Source of the DNA: Tetragenococcus koreensis | GTDB lineage: Bacteria; Bacillota; Bacilli; Lactobacillales; Enterococcaceae | Reading direction: 5' to 3' | Length of the DNA: 64,000 nt | Assembly: GCF_003795145.1 (NCBI RefSeq) | Contig: NZ_CP027786.1 | Location: 1,674,001 to 1,738,000 of the forward strand | Shown here: piece after piece, positions 59,586 through 64,000 of the stretch | Numbering within the stretch: position 1 is the stretch's first letter | How the letters are laid out: the number at the start of each line of letters is the position of its first letter | Notes under the pieces: generated by a model | What the model saw: only the letters and a program-made list of their open reading frames with translations | The model's database searches: none | Told to the model about the DNA's origin: nothing | Program-made: the position numbers and the translations under genes

Positions 59586-60524
59586 CTAATCTCTCAGCTT
59601 ACGTCCCGTTAGGTGTAGAAATACATCTTCTAACGTGGGCGTCTGAACATGGATGCCCAGAATTTTAACTTCAGTTTGCCTAGCATAATCAAATATTTCT
59701 CCGAGTAGCTGTTCTCCTTTTGCCGCAATCAAGTTATATCCCAAATCATCTTTCATAACTTGGTTTATTCCTTGTTGAGAAGATAATAAATCTGCGAACT
59801 CGTCTTTGGCTTCTTCCACTTGAATATTGATCGTTTCTTCATTAGATAAAATGCTTTTTAGCTCGCTTTTCGTACCCGAAGCGATCACATGTCCATCGTC
59901 CATAATGTATACTCGATCACACAGTTTTTCGACTTCTTCCATATAATGGCTGGTATACAAAATGGTGAGCCCTTCTTTACGATTCAATTTCCGTACCATA
60001 TCTAATATATAGTTTCTAGATTGTGGATCGATCCCTACCGTCGGCTCATCCATAATCAAGATTTTAGGATTATGCATCAAGGCAACCGCCATATTGATCC
60101 GTCTTTTCATTCCTCCTGAATAATTCTCCACCGCTTCTTTTTGTCTATTTGTTAGACCGACCAGTTCTAGAATTTCTTGAATTTTGTCTTCTAACGTCTT
60201 ATCGGATAATCCATAAACTTTTCCGAAGAATTGCATATTTTCATAAGCAGATAATTCTTCATATAAAGCAATCTCTTGAGGAACGACGCCTAAGTCTTTT
60301 CGTAATTCATCTGGATTTTTCAAGACGTCTTTTCCATTGTATTTAATCGATCCCTGGGTAGGCGGTAGCAAAGTCGATATCATGGAAATAGTAGTCGATT
60401 TACCGGCGCCATTAGGGCCAAGTAATCCTACTGACTCGCCATCTTCTAAGTAGAAATTCATATCTTCTACGGCTACTTTTTTCTTAAATTTTTTCTTCAA
60501 GTTTTGTACTTCTATCATTTTCAT
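59586..60524 (-). CDS. ABC-2 exporter ATP-binding protein
   Basis: 312 residues. Walker A GLLGPNGAGKSTTISMI near residue 34, Q-loop VVPQEIALYEELS, signature YSGGMKRRINMAV, Walker B ILIMDEPTVGIDP, H-loop ILYTSHYMEE, and a C-terminal DrrA-type regulatory region. First gene of a three-gene exporter operon. No regulator is adjacent. Confidence 0.93.
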   Translation of the reverse strand: MKMIEVQNLKKKFKKKVAVEDMNFYLEDGESVGLLGPNGAGKSTTISMISTLLPPTQGSIKYNGKDVLKNPDELRKDLGVVPQEIALYEELSAYENMQFFGKVYGLSDKTLEDKIQEILELVGLTNRQKEAVENYSGGMKRRINMAVALMHNPKILIMDEPTVGIDPQSRNYILDMVRKLNRKEGLTILYTSHYMEEVEKLCDRVYIMDDGHVIASGTKSELKSILSNEETINIQVEEAKDEFADLLSSQQGINQVMKDDLGYNLIAAKGEQLLGEIFDYARQTEVKILGIHVQTPTLEDVFLHLTGRKLRD

Positions 60525-60675
60525 GCACTCCTTCTGGTTATTGTCTTTAACTAGGCTTCCTATTTACAGGTATCGGTTCAGCAATTTTGGAATCATACTA
60601 GAACCGTTTCTAAAAGACCTTCTGAATTATCATATGTATTTCAAGTGACTCATTCTTAAATTCTATTTTAATTAT

Positions 60676-60711
60676 AAAAAACCAGAGACGGCTTGAATAC
60701 TGTCTCTGGTC
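60676..60711 (-). terminator. icd terminator
   Basis: On the minus strand ACCAGAGAC pairs with GTCTCTGGT around an 11- to 15-base loop and is followed by TTTTTTA. Confidence 0.88.
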
Positions 60712-60767
60712 ATTTATCAACATGACTTTTGTCACATTATGAAGTTTTCCAATCAAACTTAATGAAG

Positions 60768-61433
60768 CTATTGTTGTTGCACTTGTTCGATGACGGCTCG
60801 AGTAAATTGACTTGTGGTTGCTGTCCCTTTCAAATCGTGAGTGAAATTTTCCGGACTGCTTAATACAACGTCTAATGCATGACGAATGTTATTGCTTTCC
60901 TTTGTTTTATCTAAGTAATCTAACATCATACAACCCCCTAAAATGATAGCGGTAGGATTTGCTAGATTTTTGCCAGCAATATCTGGTGCAGAACCATGAA
61001 CAGCTTCGAAAATAGCCATCTCATCACCTATATTTGCCCCCGGAACAAGTCCTAATCCACCAATGAGCCCGGCCATCTCATCGGATAAAATATCCCCATA
61101 TAAATTTTCGGTTACCACGACGTCAAATTGATACGGATTAATGACCAATTGCATGGCCATATTGTCGACTAAGATTTCTTTGAATTCAATTGTTGGAAAT
61201 TCAGCTGCAATTTCTCGTGCAATATCTAAAAATAAACCATCGGAAAGCTTCATAATATTTGCTTTTGTCACTACTGTTACACTTGAGCGATTATTTTCTT
61301 TAGCATACGCAAAAGCACGACGGATAATCCGCTCAGAAGATTTTCTGGTAATCACCTTTATGCTACGCATCTCATCTTCAGAAATTTTTTCTTCTATACC
61401 TGCATATAAATCTTCAGTATTTTCTCTAAATAA
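60768..61433 (-). pseudogene. icd: Isocitrate dehydrogenase, C-terminal part, cut by IS4
   Basis: Starting at the junction, the frame reads LFRENTEDLYAGIEEKISED, the isocitrate-dehydrogenase signature (ENTEDLYAGIE), then VTVVTKANIMKLSDG, VDNMAMQLV, VTENLYGDILSDEMAGL and AVHGSAPDIAGK. An internal ATG at 61370 leaves a 200-residue ORF, which lacks the N-terminal nucleotide and substrate parts. Joining it to 62961-63296 (removing the IS and one 7-bp repeat) restores one 333-residue frame of the NAD-dependent family. Confidence 0.92.
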
Positions 61434-62953
61434 CTCAAGTTTCGCACATGTAAAATGATATTAAACAACGGTCTTATCAACTCTTAGGTCGAAAAAAGTC
61501 CTGATATTGACTGCCTACCTTTTTATACAAAAAGAACTCCTTTTGTTTTATAATTGATTTAACCACAAACCAAAAACAAAGGAGTTCTTGCCTTTATGGT
61601 ACACTTAAAAGCTATTAAAAATCAATTACCGAATGAAATAAAAGCCCTTTTTTCTGAATTAAAAGTCACGCAATTTTTAAAACAAGCCCATATGGAAAAG
61701 CAAAAAGGGTATTCGGTGGCTATTCTATTCACTTTTCTCTTTAGCCTCGTCTTTAAAGGAAAATCCTTAAACCAAGTTCTCAGTGGGCGGGAAAGCGACC
61801 AATACATGAAAAAAGATACCGTGTATCGATGGATGAACAATCCCCATAACAACTGGCGTCTGTTTTTACTTCGGTTTAGTGCGTCTGTCATCGAAAAGCT
61901 CCATTCTTTAACGGATACGAAAACCCATATTCGGACGTTGATCTTGGATGATTCGACGTTTTATCGTAATCGAAGCCAAGAGGTACCAGGCTTAGCTCGT
62001 CTTTGGGATCATGCGCTCAAACAAGGATACAAAGGGTATCGTATGCTTACTTTAGGGTTCTCCGATGGCTATTCTTTCATTCCGATTGATTTCGGGTTAC
62101 TATCCGGTAAGAAAAAAGTGAACCAAACAATAGCAGAAAAAGATCAACGAACCGTAGGAGCCAAACGATTCAACGAATCAAGTCGTAAAATGCCCGAAGT
62201 GGCACTTGAGATGGTTCAACGCGCCTTGAACCAAGGGATTTACGCCACCCATGTGTTGATGGATAAATGGTTTACTTCCCTAAAATGATAGACCAATTAC
62301 ACGATATGGGATTCACACCATTGGGATGGTGAAAAATGGAAAAACCAAATACCTTTTTCATCAACGTTTATACAAGCTGGAAGAACTTTATGCCAAATCT
62401 ACGAAAGAATATACACAAGAAGCGATTATTTCCTCGATTGTGGTGAAACCAAGCTCCGGCAAAAATCCCGTGAAAATCGTTTTTGTCAAAAATCACAATA
62501 AGAAAAGTGCTTGGTTGGCGATTATGACCGATGATCTGGATTTATCTTCCCAAGAAATGGTCAAAACATACTCGGCGAGATGGGACATCGAGACATTTTT
62601 TAAGGCATCGAAATCATTGCTTCATCTGACTAAAGAAACACAAACGCGACATTATCAAGCCTTAATTTGTCACACCACCATTGTGTTCACACGGTATATT
62701 TTATTAAGCTGGCAGCAGCGCTGTGCCAATGATGAGCGGACCTTAGGTGGCTTATTTTATGAACTGGGCGATCAAATAAAAGAACTCGATTGGTCCGCTG
62801 CTCTTATCGAATTAGTACATATTATTCAAGCGGTAAGCGAAGAATCAGGAAGCCAATTACAAGATTTTATTACAAGTCAACTCCAACACTGGGTGGATAC
62901 TCTGCCCCGTTATATCAAGGCTTATCTCCCAGATTTGGTGTGCGAAACTTGAG
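61434..62953 (+). mobile_element. IS4-family element A, copy 2 (1520 bp), inserted in icd
   Basis: Ends CTCAAGTTTCGCACA and its complement, with 7-bp direct repeats TAAATAA (61427-61433 and 62954-62960). Same element as copy 1, in opposite orientation relative to the window, but 2 bp shorter through two one-base losses in its transposase gene. Confidence 0.95.
61596..62952 (+). pseudogene. IS4-family transposase (element A copy 2, frameshifted)
   Basis: Identical to the intact 452-residue copy over its first 228 and last 208 residues. Between 62270 and 62330 one C is lost from a CCCC run (near 62279) and one G from a GGGG run (near 62310), so the frame breaks after KWFTSLK and resumes at MVKNGKTKYLF. 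The second Asp of the triad (VLMDKW) is in the first half and the YREK motif in the second, so neither piece is active alone. The same leader arms flank TATAAT (61532-61543 and 61578-61589). Confidence 0.92.
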
Positions 62954-63296
62954 TAAATAAGACTAAATCTAATTTTTCAAATAATGTTTCTAAGGTGCCA
63001 ATAGATTGGACGGGACGGATGTTAGCATACAAATCATACTTTTTTCTTAAAGACACATTCACGCTACGAAATCCTTTACCTATAGGTGTGGTCATTGGTG
63101 CTTTCAAAGCAACTTTATTTTGTTCTAAACTTTCGTACACTTTATCTGGGATGAGCACGCCGGTTTCTTCATAAACCGCTTCGCCAGCACGGACGATATC
63201 CCAAGCAATACCTGCACCAGAAGCGTCAATAACATCCATAGCACTTTGTGCAATTTCTTCCCCAATTCCGTCTCCAGTTATCATTGTTACTTTCAT
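62954..63296 (-). pseudogene. icd: Isocitrate dehydrogenase, N-terminal part, cut by IS4
   Basis: Starts MKVTMITGDGIGEEIAQSAM behind AGGGGC and includes KAPMTTPIGKGFRSVNVSLRK and LYANIRPVQSI, the substrate and NAD-site half, up to DLVLF. It then runs into the IS and would end after TQVSHTKSGR. The insertion makes the enzyme inactive. Upstream lies a DASS anion transporter, a plausible partner in citrate or di/tricarboxylate metabolism. Confidence 0.92.
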
Positions 63297-63414
63297 TTTT
63301 TTGCCCCTTTCTTAAACATTACTATTTTTTACCACTAAACAACGCTTAAGAAAACATTGTTCTATCAGTTACACTAATTGCTGTCTAATTATGATATAGC
63401 ACGATAACAGCTAG

Positions 63415-64000
63415 TTACATAAAGCCAATCAAACTAAGCCAGCCTGAACCAACAACCAACCAAATAAATAGGTAGATGATTCCCATAATAAAACATATTC
63501 TCCACCATTCATTCTGCGTAACATAACCTTCCCCAAAAAGCACAGCTGCAGGGCCACTAGCATAATGTGTGGTTGATCCACAAATATTGGTAATGTAGGC
63601 GAGCATCAAGGCAGCATATAGTGGCGGCGCACCAGAAGCTAAAGCGACTCCTAAAAATGCTGGATACATCGCTGTCACATGAGCCGTTAAGCTGGCAAAG
63701 AAATAATGCGTATAAAAGAAGGCTAGACAGAGTGTGATAAATATCGCTATCCAGCTCCAGCCAGTCACTGCTGTGGCAATTGCATCACTGAACCAAGGGA
63801 TAAATCCTAGCTCGTTTAATTGCCCTGCCATCATAACTAAAATCGCAAACCAAATTAAAGTATTCCAAGCGCCTTTTTCTTGAGTAATATCGTTCCATTC
63901 CAAGATTTTCAATAATAGAAGTAAAGAAACAGCTATCAGCGCTACAGTTACTGCACTTAAGTCAATAAACTGTCCTGATACCCACAAGACAATAGCCAAT
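63415..64000 (-). CDS. DASS-family di/tricarboxylate transporter, C-terminal part
   Basis: The frame is open to the window edge, so only the last 195 or so residues are present. Five to six hydrophobic segments are visible, with the DASS motif region CLAFFYTHYFFASLTAHVTAMYP and ITNICGSTTHYASGPAAVLFG (the second SNT-like sodium/substrate loop). DASS (SLC13/CitT-type) proteins import citrate, malate or 2-oxoglutarate, or exchange them. It lies upstream of icd on the same strand. Confidence 0.88.
   Translation of the reverse strand, partial: LAIVLWVSGQFIDLSAVTVALIAVSLLLLLKILEWNDITQEKGAWNTLIWFAILVMMAGQLNELGFIPWFSDAIATAVTGWSWIAIFITLCLAFFYTHYFFASLTAHVTAMYPAFLGVALASGAPPLYAALMLAYITNICGSTTHYASGPAAVLFGEGYVTQNEWWRICFIMGIIYLFIWLVVGSGWLSLIGFM

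Noticed and set aside
1-64000. tRNA and rRNA genes
   Set aside because: I looked for CCA-ended cloverleaf-like and GC-rich rRNA stretches and found none that I could support by eye; a tRNAscan run would settle it.

Overview
The window looks like a chromosomal segment of a low-GC Gram-positive coccus of the Lactobacillales, most likely Enterococcaceae. The gene set (pdp-deoC-cdd-BMP-ABC nucleoside operon, type I coaA next to guaA, CvpA, a methionine T-box, Fst-type toxins) fits Enterococcus or Tetragenococcus. Secreted domains are visibly rich in Asp/Glu (BMP lipoprotein, MetQ, LysM protein, outer loops of the ABC-2 permeases), so I lean to a salt-tolerant Tetragenococcus-like organism. That is inference; no 16S or other marker is present.

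Layout. 1-1.2 kb: end of rpiA, then gpmA. 1.2-12.4 kb, minus strand: iron alcohol dehydrogenase, a small unknown, then a nucleoside-salvage block. Its transcription unit pdp-deoC-cdd-bmpA-nupABC imports nucleosides and breaks down pyrimidine nucleosides and deoxyribose-1-P; a second unit, punA-deoD, handles purine nucleosides. A LacI-type regulator and a candidate operator lie upstream. 14.3-16.9 kb: coaA and guaA. From the guaA 3' end to about 27 kb is an accessory zone of decayed fragments, a MarR-GNAT pair with twin operators, two broken HigA antitoxin genes around grpB and an MGMT-like gene, brnQ, an Fst-type toxin locus, and an XRE regulator divergent from an unknown gene across a perfect inverted repeat.

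26-38 kb: map, esterase, exoA, AI-2E-type permease, an ABC-class ATPase, a second Fst-like locus, and an ECF sigma factor operon with an ABC-2 exporter. 38-54 kb is rich in insertion sequences. An IS4-family element occurs twice (38.8 and 61.4 kb). A second IS4-type element sits in the last codon of a GST gene. An ISLre2-family element lies at 52.4 kb, with two solo ends elsewhere. Between them are DJ-1/PfpI, GST, a kinase, MazG, MerR-TipAS, ClbS/DfsB, a VOC pseudogene, a WYL regulator and T-box-controlled metQ. 54-64 kb: GNAT, a UDG-family gene, a LysM surface protein, a three-gene ABC-2 exporter, an isocitrate dehydrogenase gene cut by IS4, and the C-terminal part of a DASS anion transporter running off the window.

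The least explained structure is at 44.2-44.9 kb: two diverged copies of a compact element with terminal inverted repeats, each with a strong inward minus-strand promoter, a short RNA with covarying hairpins and a terminator, and on the plus strand a hairpin-held ribosome site before a tiny glycine/asparagine ORF. A 4 x 41-bp array of terminator-like palindromes (46.6 kb) and a long CGATACG inverted repeat (25.1 kb) are also unexplained.
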